Under the pieces are notes generated by a model that ran no database searches, was not told the DNA's origin, and saw only the letters and a program-made list of their open reading frames with translations. A DNA stretch of 64,000 bases from Pedobacter sp. Leaf216 (GTDB taxonomy: Bacteria; Bacteroidota; Bacteroidia; Sphingobacteriales; Sphingobacteriaceae): contig NZ_LMKM01000005.1 of assembly GCF_001421515.1 (NCBI RefSeq), positions 107,887 to 171,886 on the forward strand, read 5' to 3'. Each line of letters begins with the position of its first letter. Within the stretch, counting starts at the first letter, position 1. Positions 8,676 to 18,872 of this stretch are shown here, one piece after another. The position numbers and the translations under genes are program-made.

Positions 8676-8832
8676 AAAAAACAACAATTTTCTGAGTGCC
8701 GACCCGATAACGCTGAGCAATACCTAAGATTTTTTATTCTCTGATTTTTGACGGATTCTCCTTGAATTACAGTCGTTCAGTGTGGAGTATGCATTAAATT
8801 TTTACCGAATAGATTTAATATTTATAATAATT

Positions 8833-11800
8833 ATGGATAAACTTTACAATTTGAGCCGCACTTTTACCTGTGTTGGGTTTGCGAAAATCCAATGGTCAAA
8901 GGTGCCCTATACCTTAACCTTTCTTTTCCTCCTCAGCTCCTGTTTCTCTGCTTTTGCGCAAACAACAGTAACGGGTGTGGTAAAGGATAACAAAGGAATT
9001 ACTTTGCCTGGTGTGAGTGTTAGGGTTAAAGGCACCACAGTTGGGGCAGTAACCGATAATGATGGAAAATTTTCAATCAAAGCAGCAGAAACTGCAACCC
9101 TAACCTTTACTTATGTTGGTTATGTAAATAAAGAGGTTGCGGTAAATAGCAAAAATACCCTAACCATTGTTTTAGAAGATAACTCTCAGGGATTGGATGA
9201 GGTAGTTGTGGTTGGTTATGGTGCGCAGAAAAAATCTACCTTAACTGGTGCTATTGCACAGATCAGTTCGGAGGAGATTATGAAATCGCCAACCCCAAAC
9301 CCTACCAATAGTTTAATTGGTCGCTTACCAGGCTTATTGGCTGTACAAACTAGCGGACAGCCCGGTGCAGATGGTGCCCAGCTAAAGGTTAGGGGTGTTG
9401 CAACCTACGGGGCCAACAATGCGGCTATTGTGGTGGTTGATGGGGTAGAAAGGCCGAGTTTTTCGGATGTGGATGCAAGTGAAATAGAAACCATCACGGT
9501 ATTAAAAGATGCGGCTTCTACTGCTATTTATGGTATCCGTGGTGCAAACGGTATTATTGTAATTACCACCAAACAGGGTAAAATTGGTGCTCCAAAGGTA
9601 ACCTATACCGGTAATTATGCCTTGCAAACTTATACTGGTTTAGCTGTAGGATTGCCAGCACTTGAAAGTGCAATTTTGTTAAACCAATCGTACACTAATG
9701 ATAACAAGCCCGTATTTTTTACTGATGCTGAAATCCAGAAATTCAGGGATAAATCAGATCCGATTGGTTATCCTGATGTGCAATGGTTCGATTATTTAAC
9801 CAAAAAATATTATTCGCAAACGCAGCACAACATCAACATCAGTGGTGGAACTAAAGTGGCCAAATATTTTGTTTCGGCAGGTTACGCCTTTCAGGATGGT
9901 ATTTTCAAAAAGTTCGATTCACCTTATGGGATCAATACAGTTCCAAATTACAACCGTTACAATTTCCGTTCGAACGTAGATTTAACGCTGAATAAGGATT
10001 TTACTGTTGGAATTAAACTGGGCGGCCGTTTTGCCGATCGTTATCAGCCGGCAGGTTTAAGGTCGTCATCTGCTTTCTCTTACGATACGATTGAAGGAAT
10101 GATTTCGCGGATATTGCAGGTTCCTGCTTATGCTTATCCGGTTACTTTGCCTGATGGAAGAATTACTGCAAACCCTAATGTGGGTACAAATATCTGGAAT
10201 CCTTATGCTGTTTTAACGCGTTTTGGAACCCGAAATGATGATAACAATACCATCGAAAGTACTTTTAATCTCAATTATAAATTGGGCTTTATTACCAAAG
10301 GTTTAGGCTTTAAAACAGTTTTCGGTTATGATTCTTATTATAACAATATCGAAAGAAGAAATGCAAACTGGGCTGCTTATGTATATAACCCAGCAACTGG
10401 TGAGGCTACTTTATCAACCGATACCCGCAACAGGGATGAGCCTTTAGGTGCGGTGCAAGATGGTGGCGTTACTGAAGGGAGTACCAACATGAATATCCAA
10501 TCGGGATTTGATTATAACCGAGATTTTGGAAAACACAATGTAAGTGCTTTATTATTGGGCACCAGGCAGTTAATAAAATCTACAGGATCTACTGCATTTA
10601 CCGCTCCTCCAAAAGCTTCGCAAGGTGTTGCAAGCAGGGTAACTTATAATTATGATGAGCGTTATTTTGCAGAATTCAATGCATCTTATAATGGATCAGA
10701 AAATTTTGCAGCAGGCTTGCGTTATGGTTTTTTCCCGGCAGTTTCGGCAGGGTGGACATTAACCAATGAGCCTTTCTGGAAGAAAAACGATATCCTTTCT
10801 TACTTTAAAATCAGGGGTAGTTATGGTTTGGTTGGTAACGACAGGATTTCGGATAGCCGTTTCTTATTTTTAACCAGTTACTCAACTTATACCACAACAA
10901 CAGCTGGTGGGCAGGTAACTCCATTTGGAAATCCTAACTCCATAACCAATTATCCAACAATTCTAATCAGAGATCCTCAGTTTTTTGGGGCTACAGGAAA
11001 CGATCTGGGAAACCCAATTGTAACCTGGGAAACCGGAACCAAACGCAACATCGGTTTTGAAGCGCGTTTATTTAAAGATAACTTAAAAGTGACGGCAGAT
11101 TTGTTTGACGAAACCCGGAGAGATATTTTAACCCCATCATTAAGTGGTTCGGCACTTTATGGCCATACGTATCCAAACTTTAACAGAGGGATTGTATACA
11201 ATAAAGGTTACGAAGTTGAACTTGATTACCAAAAACAGATAGGCAGCATTACAGTTGGTTTAAATGCACAGTTGAGTTATGCCAAAAATAAGATAGTAGA
11301 AAACGATGAACCAGATGGCCTGCCGGCTTCATTGGTAAGAAAAGGAGCAAGTGTTGGCCAGTTTTTTGGATATGTAACAGATGGTTTCTACCAATCGGCC
11401 GCAGATATTGCTGCTTCACCAAAATTACAGGGCTACCTGCCAATACCAGGCGATTTAAAATTTAAAGATTTAGATGGTGATGGCATTGTTACCAGTTTAG
11501 ATCAGAAAGCCATTGGCCATACCAATACACCAGAGTACATTTATAGTTTTAGTCCACGTGTTTTATACAAAGGATTTTCACTTTCGGTGTTATTTCAGGG
11601 AGTTGGTAATGTAAGTTCCAATGTTATTTTGAACGAGCAGAACAACGGGCAACAGATGTATCCTTTTATGCTCGATTCATGGACACCTGCAACGGCAGCA
11701 ACAGCAACCTGGCCAATTATCCATGCAAGGGGAACTGCATCATTAAATTATGCTTTAAACGATTTTACTTTACAAAATTCTGCCTACCTCAAAATCAGAA

Positions 11801-12018
11801 ACGTAGAATTTGCCTGGAATTTACCAAAAGAATGGGCCACTGCATTGAAGTTAAGCAATGTGCGGGTATTTGTGCAGGGGCAAAATCTTTACACCTGGAC
11901 CAAGTATAAATTTTATACCGATCCTGAAAACGTAAACACGATAAATACCGCTTTCCCATTGCAATCAATTTATCCTACTTCAAAGGTGTACAATTTTGGT
12001 TTAAACGTTCAATTCTAA
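8833..12018 (+). CDS. SusC-like TonB-dependent outer-membrane receptor 1
   Basis: A glycan importer of the outer membrane. From the chosen ATG at 8833 the 1061-residue protein has a signal peptide (cleavage after SAFAQ), a carboxypeptidase-regulatory-like beta-sandwich (TVTGVVKDNKGITLPGVSVRVKG), the TonB-box region DEVVVVGYGAQKKSTLTGAI, a plug domain (KVRGVATYG ... VLKDAASTAIYGIRGANGII) and a 22-strand barrel ending in the aromatic C-terminus NFGLNVQF. A GTG start at 8782 would add 17 hydrophobic residues and is less likely. It precedes susD1 by 4 bases. It is the first structural gene of the PUL and forms the pedal-bin transporter with susD1. Confidence 0.95.
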   Translation: MDKLYNLSRTFTCVGFAKIQWSKVPYTLTFLFLLSSCFSAFAQTTVTGVVKDNKGITLPGVSVRVKGTTVGAVTDNDGKFSIKAAETATLTFTYVGYVNKEVAVNSKNTLTIVLEDNSQGLDEVVVVGYGAQKKSTLTGAIAQISSEEIMKSPTPNPTNSLIGRLPGLLAVQTSGQPGADGAQLKVRGVATYGANNAAIVVVDGVERPSFSDVDASEIETITVLKDAASTAIYGIRGANGIIVITTKQGKIGAPKVTYTGNYALQTYTGLAVGLPALESAILLNQSYTNDNKPVFFTDAEIQKFRDKSDPIGYPDVQWFDYLTKKYYSQTQHNINISGGTKVAKYFVSAGYAFQDGIFKKFDSPYGINTVPNYNRYNFRSNVDLTLNKDFTVGIKLGGRFADRYQPAGLRSSSAFSYDTIEGMISRILQVPAYAYPVTLPDGRITANPNVGTNIWNPYAVLTRFGTRNDDNNTIESTFNLNYKLGFITKGLGFKTVFGYDSYYNNIERRNANWAAYVYNPATGEATLSTDTRNRDEPLGAVQDGGVTEGSTNMNIQSGFDYNRDFGKHNVSALLLGTRQLIKSTGSTAFTAPPKASQGVASRVTYNYDERYFAEFNASYNGSENFAAGLRYGFFPAVSAGWTLTNEPFWKKNDILSYFKIRGSYGLVGNDRISDSRFLFLTSYSTYTTTTAGGQVTPFGNPNSITNYPTILIRDPQFFGATGNDLGNPIVTWETGTKRNIGFEARLFKDNLKVTADLFDETRRDILTPSLSGSALYGHTYPNFNRGIVYNKGYEVELDYQKQIGSITVGLNAQLSYAKNKIVENDEPDGLPASLVRKGASVGQFFGYVTDGFYQSAADIAASPKLQGYLPIPGDLKFKDLDGDGIVTSLDQKAIGHTNTPEYIYSFSPRVLYKGFSLSVLFQGVGNVSSNVILNEQNNGQQMYPFMLDSWTPATAATATWPIIHARGTASLNYALNDFTLQNSAYLKIRNVEFAWNLPKEWATALKLSNVRVFVQGQNLYTWTKYKFYTDPENVNTINTAFPLQSIYPTSKVYNFGLNVQF

Positions 12019-12022
12019 GATC

Positions 12023-13756
12023 ATGAAAAATTATAAAATATTTACAGCCATTCTTTTATTAACGCTCTTCTCGGTTTCCTGTAAAAAGGACTATTTAGAA
12101 CGTACGCCAGGGGTGGCGATTAGTGAAGATGAAATTTTTGCCGATCCGGCACTTGCTGCAAGATTTGCCGATAATGCCTATAATTATGTAATTACAAAAT
12201 ATGTTCGCTTTAACGATCACCGTGGTTGTACAGCACAGGCATCTGATGAGGCCGTTTCCGGAAACTCAGAAGGCTCGGTAACTTCCTTAAACCGAGGTTT
12301 ATATCACGATCATTCTAACGGACCCTCATTAAATGATATTTATGGGGTTTGGAAACTGATGTATGCGGGTATTGCTGTAGAAAATAAAATGCTCGCCAGG
12401 ATAGGGGAAGTGCCTTTGCCTCCGGCAGCTAACGTACCAATATTCGATGCCAAGCGCGTAGAAGGTGAAATGCGTTTCTTACGTGCGTTATCTTATTTCG
12501 AACTTACTAAAAGATTTGGTGGCGTACCCATTATAGATAAGGTTTATGCCGTAACGGATGATTTGAATAGTGTACCAAGAAGTTCTTTTGCCCAGGTAAC
12601 CGATTTTATCCTTAAAGATATTGAAGTGGCCATTACCAAACTGGGTACCGATGCAGAATATGGCCCATCTAATTATGGTCGCCCAACCATTGGTGCTGCG
12701 TTAGCTTTAAAAGCACGGGTATTGTTGTATGCTGCAAGTCCGTTAAACAATCCAAATAATGATAAAACAAAATGGCAGGTTGCTGCTGCTGCGGCAGCTG
12801 ATGTGATGGCGGGCACTATAGCCAGACAAACGTATTCATTACAGCCTAATTATGGCGAATTGCTGAATCTGCCTTCTTCGCCAGAATATATCATGATGAG
12901 GATAAAAGGCCCAACGCCTTTAGCTGGAGAAATGATGCAGGATTTTTCAATGTCGCCAGGTTCTGGTGGTGCACAAGGACAAATGAACCCTACACAAAAC
13001 CATGTGGATATGTATGAAATGGCCAATGGTAAAGCCATTACCGATCCTACTTCAGGTTACGATCCACAAAAGCCATATCAAAACCGAGAGCCACGTTTTT
13101 ATAACAATATTATTTACAACGATTTAGCATGGCAGGGGAGGAAAATCGAAATGTGGACCACTTTGGATGCCAATAATAAAATATTATTTGGTAAAGATTA
13201 TAGCACAACTATAACCTATACCGCAACACGTTACTATTGTAAAAAATACTGGCCTGAGGTTTACCGTACCGTTGGTGGAAGTACTACGTTGTTAAATTAC
13301 CTCTATTTCCGTTATGGTGAAATATTATTAAACTATGCTGAAGCACAGAATGAAGCAGTAGGACCTGATGCCACAGTTTATGCACAGCTTATAGCCCTTC
13401 GTCAACGTGCAGGAATTACAAAAGGTGCGGGCAGTAATGGTTATGGCCTCAAAGATAACATGACCCAGGATGAAATGCGTGCAGTAATAAGACACGAACG
13501 CGCTATTGAGCTGGCTTTCGAAGATCACCGTTGGTACGATATTATGCGTTGGAAAATTGGTGCACAAACCATTGCGGTGCCAATGAAAGGTATGGATGTA
13601 GTTAAAAATGCCAATGCAACTTTTACCTATACCCCAATTGTTTTAGGGCCAACTTATCAGAAAACCTGGACAGAAGCTCAAAATCTTTATCCAATTCCCA
13701 GGGCAGAAATTTATAAAAGTAAGGGAGTGTTAACTCAAAATCCGGGTTGGGAATAG
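12023..13756 (+). CDS. SusD/RagB-like surface glycan-binding lipoprotein 1
   Basis: A 577-residue lipoprotein; the lipobox is LLTLFSVSC with the lipidated cysteine at residue 20. It has the SusD helical fold signatures: GEMRFLRALSYFELTKRFGGVPII near 150 (TPR-like) and the C-terminal RHERAIELAFEDHRWYDIMRWK. It caps the SusC barrel and binds the glycan at the cell surface. Its start is 4 bases after susC1. Aromatic residues are plentiful but the binding platform cannot be assigned from sequence alone. Confidence 0.95.
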   Translation: MKNYKIFTAILLLTLFSVSCKKDYLERTPGVAISEDEIFADPALAARFADNAYNYVITKYVRFNDHRGCTAQASDEAVSGNSEGSVTSLNRGLYHDHSNGPSLNDIYGVWKLMYAGIAVENKMLARIGEVPLPPAANVPIFDAKRVEGEMRFLRALSYFELTKRFGGVPIIDKVYAVTDDLNSVPRSSFAQVTDFILKDIEVAITKLGTDAEYGPSNYGRPTIGAALALKARVLLYAASPLNNPNNDKTKWQVAAAAAADVMAGTIARQTYSLQPNYGELLNLPSSPEYIMMRIKGPTPLAGEMMQDFSMSPGSGGAQGQMNPTQNHVDMYEMANGKAITDPTSGYDPQKPYQNREPRFYNNIIYNDLAWQGRKIEMWTTLDANNKILFGKDYSTTITYTATRYYCKKYWPEVYRTVGGSTTLLNYLYFRYGEILLNYAEAQNEAVGPDATVYAQLIALRQRAGITKGAGSNGYGLKDNMTQDEMRAVIRHERAIELAFEDHRWYDIMRWKIGAQTIAVPMKGMDVVKNANATFTYTPIVLGPTYQKTWTEAQNLYPIPRAEIYKSKGVLTQNPGWE

Positions 13757-13792
13757 TAGGGAATTAATATAACGCTAAAAAGATTTTTCAAT

Positions 13793-16700
13793 ATGAAATT
13801 TATAAAATCAAAATATATCATTTGTCTCTTATTCATGATGGCAGGAGTGCTACATGTTTATGGGCAAAAATCTGATGAAAGATTAACCGTAACGGGTAAG
13901 GTAGTAGATCAGGATAAGAAGCCCCTGCCTGGAGTAGCCATATCCATACAGGAAGATAAAACGAATAAAGCGGTTTCTACAGGTACTGATGGTAGTTTTA
14001 CTATCGAAACCACTACAAGTGATGTGCTGATATTCAAATTTGTAGGTTATGGTACCCTATTAAAACCAGCATCAGATGTAAGCAGGGGAGATATTGTATT
14101 AACCAAATCACTGGTTGATGCTGGCGATGATGATGATGTATATATTCCATTCGGTGTTCGGAAAAGAAGAGCGATAACCGCAACAATTAGCACCATCAGG
14201 GCTGAAGACCTTCCTCAGATACCTTCATCTTCATTAACCAATGTTTTTACCGGCAGGTTAGCAGGTTTAGCAGTATACCCGAGTGGTTCGCAGCAGCCAG
14301 GTTACGATGCTTCTAGTTTTTTAGTAAGGGGCCGTTCATCATACAACAGCAATCAGGAACCTTTGGTAATTGTTGATGGTATTGAAAGAGATTTCACCTC
14401 AATGGACCTTAATGAAATTGAAAGTGTAAGTGTTTTAAAAGATGCGGCAACCTTGGCCTGGTATGGGATGTATGGCGGTAACGGCGTAATTTATGTTAAA
14501 ACGCGCCGCGGCAGTGCAACTTCTACCAAAGTAAGTTTTGATGCACAGGCTGGCTTACAGGCACCTATGCAAATTACAGCTCCGTTAGATGCATTTTCTT
14601 ACGCAACGCTATACAATGAAGCTTCCATCAACAGCGGTGGTGCTGCAGTGTATAGTCAGACAGCTTTACAAGCTTACCAGGATGGCTCAGACCCAATAAA
14701 ATATCCAAATAACAATTTTGTACGCGATTTTACCAAAAAGGTGGCACCAACACAACGATATGTTGCTTCAGTAACAGGTGGCAATGCCTTTATTAAATAT
14801 TATACCGTATTAAGTGCCTACCAACAAGGTGGTTTTTACAAAGGAGGAAACAATGAAACATATGATGCCAATACCGATTTTAACCGTTATAACCTCCGCA
14901 CCAATTTAGATTTGCATGTAAATAAAAATTTAGATGTTGCGCTTGATATTGGTGGCAGAATTACCAACCTTACTTTCCCAAATGCAGGTACAGCTACTTT
15001 TTTAACCACTGTATATGCTACACCGGCCAATGCTTTTCCAATTTTAAATCCTAACGGAACTTATGGAGGTACTTCAGTTTATCCTCAAAGTAACCCCTTG
15101 GCTATGTTACAGGCAAGAGGTGCAAGTACCGATTTAATGCGGAACATGATTGCCACTATCAGCGCCCGCCAGAAAATGGATGGCATTTTAAAAGGTTTAT
15201 CTGCTGAAGTGTTTTATGCTTATGACATTGCAGGTTTATACCGTTCAGGATTCTCTGAAACTTACGCCACTTCTGAAATCGGGACAGATGGAAAATATCT
15301 TCCTGCCTACGGTACAGCAAGCAAGGTAAACTACCAGGGAAATGTTTTTTCTGGAAACGTTAAAAAAAGTGAGTTTTGGGCAGGATTGGATTATAACCGC
15401 ACCTTTGGTCAGCATGATATTAAATTTTCAACGCGTGTTTCAAGAGCAAACTTATCGTCATTCGGCAGTTTGGATGTAAGGAGAGAGGGTTGGTCTAACC
15501 GTTTATCATACAGCTTTATACAACGGTATTTTGTTGATGTAACCGCTAACTATTCGGGTTCAGAGAATTTTGCGCCAGGTAAAAGGTATGGTTTTTTCCC
15601 TGCGGCATCAGCCGGATGGATCATCTCTGATGAAAATTTTATGAAAGGATCTACCAGTTTTCTTGATCTTTTAAAAATAAGGGGTTCTTATGGTTTAGTG
15701 GGTAACGATGCCATTGGCTCTGCCAGAAGGTTCGCCTTTAACGATTTCTACAGCAGAAGTACAACCGGTTATAACTTCGGTACCGCTTTTGCCGGAGTAA
15801 GTGGTTCTGGTCAGTTGGCTTTGGCTAATCCCGATTTAACCTGGGAAAAAGCATATAAAACCAGTTTAGGTTTCGACGCTAAACTGTTTAAACAATCTTT
15901 ATCAATCAGTGCCGATTATTTTTATGAGGATAGAAAAGATTTAACCACAGCTTCGTTATTGCCTAGTTTGCTTGGTCAAAATTTAATTTATGTAAATGAA
16001 GGTGAGGCCGAATACAGAGGTTTTGAAACAGGTATTAATTACAATAAGAAAATCGGAGAAGTAAATGTTAATCTTTTCGGAAACTTCACTTATAACGTAA
16101 GTAAAATACTGGCTATTAATGAAGCAGCTGGCCTGCCGGCTTATCAAAAACAATTGGGGCATCCCATTTCGAGTGTAATTTCTCCGGCAGCTACAGCTAA
16201 TACAAGTGCCGGTTATATATCAACTATGCTGATCTCTGATGGTATTTTTCAATCGCAGGCTCAGATTGATGCTTCGCCAAAACAAATCTTATCAAGAGAT
16301 GTAAAACCTGGCGATATTAAATATGTTGATCAAAACGGTGATGGAGTAATCAATGATCTGGATAGGGTGAGAACCGATTTCAACTTTGTACCTAAAGCTT
16401 TCTTTGGTTTTGGTGCTTCAGTATCCGTTAAAAATTTCGATATCAACTTTTTATTTCAAGGTACCAGTGGCCGTTCCATTACCATTCAAAACTTAGTAAA
16501 CTCGGGTAATGCAAACAATGGTTATTTGAGCCAGTTTAGTGTAGATAGATGGACACCAGCTAACCCCGGTGCCGCTTACCCCAGGTTATTGTTAACCGAT
16601 AGAGGCAATAATACAGCCAACTCAGACTTTTGGATCCGCTCCGGCGATTACATCAGGTTAAAAAACGTAGAGCTGGGTTATTCTCTGCCTCAATCCTTTA

Positions 16701-16870
16701 CCAGGAAATTAAAAATCTCACAGCTCAGGTTTTATGTAGGTGGTTTAAACCTCTTAACATTTGATAAACTAGGCGATTTACCTATCGATCCGGAATTGCC
16801 TGAATCGGGATACAATGCCTCATATCCTTACATGAAAATTTATTCATTAGGGTTGAACCTGAAATTTTAA
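13793..16870 (+). CDS. SusC-like receptor 2, divergent TonB-box region
   Basis: A second TonB-dependent glycan importer of 1025 residues with signal peptide (VLHVYGQ), N-terminal beta-sandwich domain (LTVTGKVVDQDKKPLPGVAIS), plug and barrel ending YSLGLNLKF. The region before the plug reads DDDDVYIPFGVRKRRAITAT, where most SusC proteins have VVVVGYGTQKKxxLTG; the conserved spacing is kept but chemistry differs, marking a separate SusC subclass. The plug keeps FLVRGRSSYNSNQEPLVIVDG. It starts 36 bases after susD1. Together with susD2 it suggests import of a second oligosaccharide or size class. Confidence 0.93.
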   Translation: MKFIKSKYIICLLFMMAGVLHVYGQKSDERLTVTGKVVDQDKKPLPGVAISIQEDKTNKAVSTGTDGSFTIETTTSDVLIFKFVGYGTLLKPASDVSRGDIVLTKSLVDAGDDDDVYIPFGVRKRRAITATISTIRAEDLPQIPSSSLTNVFTGRLAGLAVYPSGSQQPGYDASSFLVRGRSSYNSNQEPLVIVDGIERDFTSMDLNEIESVSVLKDAATLAWYGMYGGNGVIYVKTRRGSATSTKVSFDAQAGLQAPMQITAPLDAFSYATLYNEASINSGGAAVYSQTALQAYQDGSDPIKYPNNNFVRDFTKKVAPTQRYVASVTGGNAFIKYYTVLSAYQQGGFYKGGNNETYDANTDFNRYNLRTNLDLHVNKNLDVALDIGGRITNLTFPNAGTATFLTTVYATPANAFPILNPNGTYGGTSVYPQSNPLAMLQARGASTDLMRNMIATISARQKMDGILKGLSAEVFYAYDIAGLYRSGFSETYATSEIGTDGKYLPAYGTASKVNYQGNVFSGNVKKSEFWAGLDYNRTFGQHDIKFSTRVSRANLSSFGSLDVRREGWSNRLSYSFIQRYFVDVTANYSGSENFAPGKRYGFFPAASAGWIISDENFMKGSTSFLDLLKIRGSYGLVGNDAIGSARRFAFNDFYSRSTTGYNFGTAFAGVSGSGQLALANPDLTWEKAYKTSLGFDAKLFKQSLSISADYFYEDRKDLTTASLLPSLLGQNLIYVNEGEAEYRGFETGINYNKKIGEVNVNLFGNFTYNVSKILAINEAAGLPAYQKQLGHPISSVISPAATANTSAGYISTMLISDGIFQSQAQIDASPKQILSRDVKPGDIKYVDQNGDGVINDLDRVRTDFNFVPKAFFGFGASVSVKNFDINFLFQGTSGRSITIQNLVNSGNANNGYLSQFSVDRWTPANPGAAYPRLLLTDRGNNTANSDFWIRSGDYIRLKNVELGYSLPQSFTRKLKISQLRFYVGGLNLLTFDKLGDLPIDPELPESGYNASYPYMKIYSLGLNLKF

Positions 16871-16890
16871 TAGATAAGACAATGAACAAT

Positions 16891-16948
16891 GAAACCATCA
16901 TGATTTTACAACTTTCAGTTAAGATATGCTTAAAATCATGATAGCTTC
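16891..16948 (+). promoter_or_regulatory. Intercistronic stem-loop between susC2 and susD2
   Basis: ATCATGATTTTA (16897-16908) and TAAAATCATGAT (16931-16942) are a perfect 12-bp inverted repeat around 22 bases; weaker pairing extends to 16891/16948. No T run follows, so it is not a classical terminator. It sits in the 104-bp gap between the two genes. It could stabilise or trim mRNA to set the SusC:SusD ratio; this is inference. Confidence 0.6.
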
Positions 16949-16974
16949 ATCACCATTAAAATAAAGAAAAAAAG

Positions 16975-18768
16975 ATGAAAAAAAATATATTTTATCTCCT
17001 TCTTGCCCTTGTAATTTTACAGGTTGCCGGATGTAAAAAAGATGGATTTCTTCAGGACGGATCTTTTAGCGGGGGTAACGATGTTACTGAAGCGCAACTG
17101 TGGGCCAATCCTGATTATGCCAGAAATTTTTTAAACAATGTTTATGCCTCACTTTCCGATCGGTATAACCTTGGCGATGGTGCCTTATTAGCCTCTGGAA
17201 GTGATGAAGCCGTAAATTCAAATCAGAATGCCTCAATTTCTACCCTAAATAATGGTACTTGGAGTCCGGTTAGAACATTTGATGATGTATATGCCGATAT
17301 GTATGCTGGGATTAGAAAAGCTAACATGTTCCTCGAAAAGATAGATGCAGCTGCAATTGTGCCAATTGATGAAGTTTTACCAGCAAATGTGCCCGAAAAT
17401 CAAACCCTTGCTTCGCAAATAGAGCGTTTAAAAGGGCAGGCTTATTTTTTAAGGGCTTTTTTCGCATTCGAATTGCTTAAACGTTATGGCAGTTTTCCGA
17501 TAGTAACCAAAACCTTAACCATTAACGATAACTTAGATTTGCCAAGAAACACCTTTGATCAGTGTGTTGCGCAGATTTCGGCTGATTGCGAATCGGCAAT
17601 AACAAGGTTGCCTGCTTCTCCGTCTGATTGGAATAATGTAAACCGGGGTAGGGCTGCAGGAACTTCAGCAATGGCACTTAAAGCTAGAATGTTGTTGTAT
17701 GCGGCCAGTCCACAATATAATCCATCGGGCGATGTTAGCAAATGGCAGGATGCAGCCAATGCGGCAAAAAGGTTAATGGATACTGGTAAACATGGTATAT
17801 ATGCCTCATACCAAAACATATGGTTATGGAATGTAGCCAATGCAGCTTATAATAATGAGGTTATTTTTGCTACACAAACACTCAATACCAATACGATAGA
17901 ATCAAATAATGCACCTATTAGCTACGATGGGGCAAACGGACGTACAAACCCCACACAAGAACTGGTTGATGCTTTTGAAATGAAAACCACGGGTAAACCG
18001 ATTACAGATGCAGGTTCTGGCTATGTAGCCAATAATCCTTATGCCAACCGCGATCCAAGGTTGGGTTTTGCAATATTATATAATTCAGCCTCAATTCAAC
18101 CAGTTACAGCGCCAGGTAATGCGGCTTATTTGCTCACACAATTTAAAGGAAAACCTGTAGAAACCTTTGTTGGCGGTAAAGATGGACTTGGCCTAAATGT
18201 AAACGCAACAAAAACAGGCTATTACATGCGTAAATATTTAAGTGAAAGTGCCGTTTGGGCAGGTACAGCAACCAATGTTCGCCGTCCTTGGATATTTTTT
18301 AGGTATGCCGAAGTTTTATTAAACTATGCCGAAGCATTAAATGAGGCACAAGGTGTAGCGGCTTTAACAGAAATTCTGAGATCAGTAAATGCAGTTCGCC
18401 AAAGAAAAGCTACAACTACTTCAGCACAAAATGTTGATATGCCTCCATTGCAAACCACAAACCCATCGGGCCCGGGTTATGTTGCCCCAACAAAAGAAGA
18501 ACTCCGTAAAAGGATTCATAACGAACGCCGGGTGGAGCTTTGTTTCGAAGAACACCGTTTTTACGATGTACGCCGCTGGAAAGAAGGCGAAACCACATTT
18601 AACAAACCTGTTACAGGAATGCGCATTGTACAGTTAACGCCAACTACATTTAGCTATACCCCATTTGTGGTAGAAAACAGGGCTTTTACGGCTAAAAACT
18701 ACTTATATCCAATTTCGCAGAATGAATTAAATAAAGCTCCAGGTTTGGGGCAGAACCCTGGATATTAA
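16975..18768 (+). CDS. SusD/RagB-like lipoprotein 2
   Basis: A 597-residue surface glycan-binding lipoprotein partnering susC2. The lipobox is LVILQVAGC (cysteine at residue 20), followed by KKDGF. SusD signatures include GQAYFLRAFFAFELLKRYGSFPIV and the C-terminal HNERRVELCFEEHRFYDVRRWK. It is separated from susC2 by 104 bases with a stem-loop, unlike the 4-base junction of pair 1. Sequence similarity to SusD1 is moderate, so it is not a recent duplication. Confidence 0.95.
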   Translation: MKKNIFYLLLALVILQVAGCKKDGFLQDGSFSGGNDVTEAQLWANPDYARNFLNNVYASLSDRYNLGDGALLASGSDEAVNSNQNASISTLNNGTWSPVRTFDDVYADMYAGIRKANMFLEKIDAAAIVPIDEVLPANVPENQTLASQIERLKGQAYFLRAFFAFELLKRYGSFPIVTKTLTINDNLDLPRNTFDQCVAQISADCESAITRLPASPSDWNNVNRGRAAGTSAMALKARMLLYAASPQYNPSGDVSKWQDAANAAKRLMDTGKHGIYASYQNIWLWNVANAAYNNEVIFATQTLNTNTIESNNAPISYDGANGRTNPTQELVDAFEMKTTGKPITDAGSGYVANNPYANRDPRLGFAILYNSASIQPVTAPGNAAYLLTQFKGKPVETFVGGKDGLGLNVNATKTGYYMRKYLSESAVWAGTATNVRRPWIFFRYAEVLLNYAEALNEAQGVAALTEILRSVNAVRQRKATTTSAQNVDMPPLQTTNPSGPGYVAPTKEELRKRIHNERRVELCFEEHRFYDVRRWKEGETTFNKPVTGMRIVQLTPTTFSYTPFVVENRAFTAKNYLYPISQNELNKAPGLGQNPGY

Positions 18769-18795
18769 CCAAAAACTAGATTTTGCTCAAATTTA

Positions 18796-18820
18796 GGCGG
18801 GCGGTGGAAACACCGTCCGT
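18796..18820 (+). terminator. GNRA-capped hairpin after susD2
   Basis: GGGCGGTG-GAAA-CACCGTCC forms an 8-bp stem (one wobble, extendable to 10 bp) closed by a GAAA tetraloop. It is followed by TTAATTAATTGTTAG, only a weak T tract, so it could be a partial terminator or an mRNA-processing hairpin between the transport and enzyme genes. A very similar hairpin with the same 3' flank CCGTTAATTA lies at 40859. Confidence 0.5.
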
Positions 18821-18872
18821 TAATTAATTGTTAGTTTTGAAACAGTCAATTAATTAAATTAAAACTTAAGTT

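Noticed and set aside
8728..8736. T run before susC1 as an attenuator terminator
   Set aside because: No stable stem immediately precedes it.
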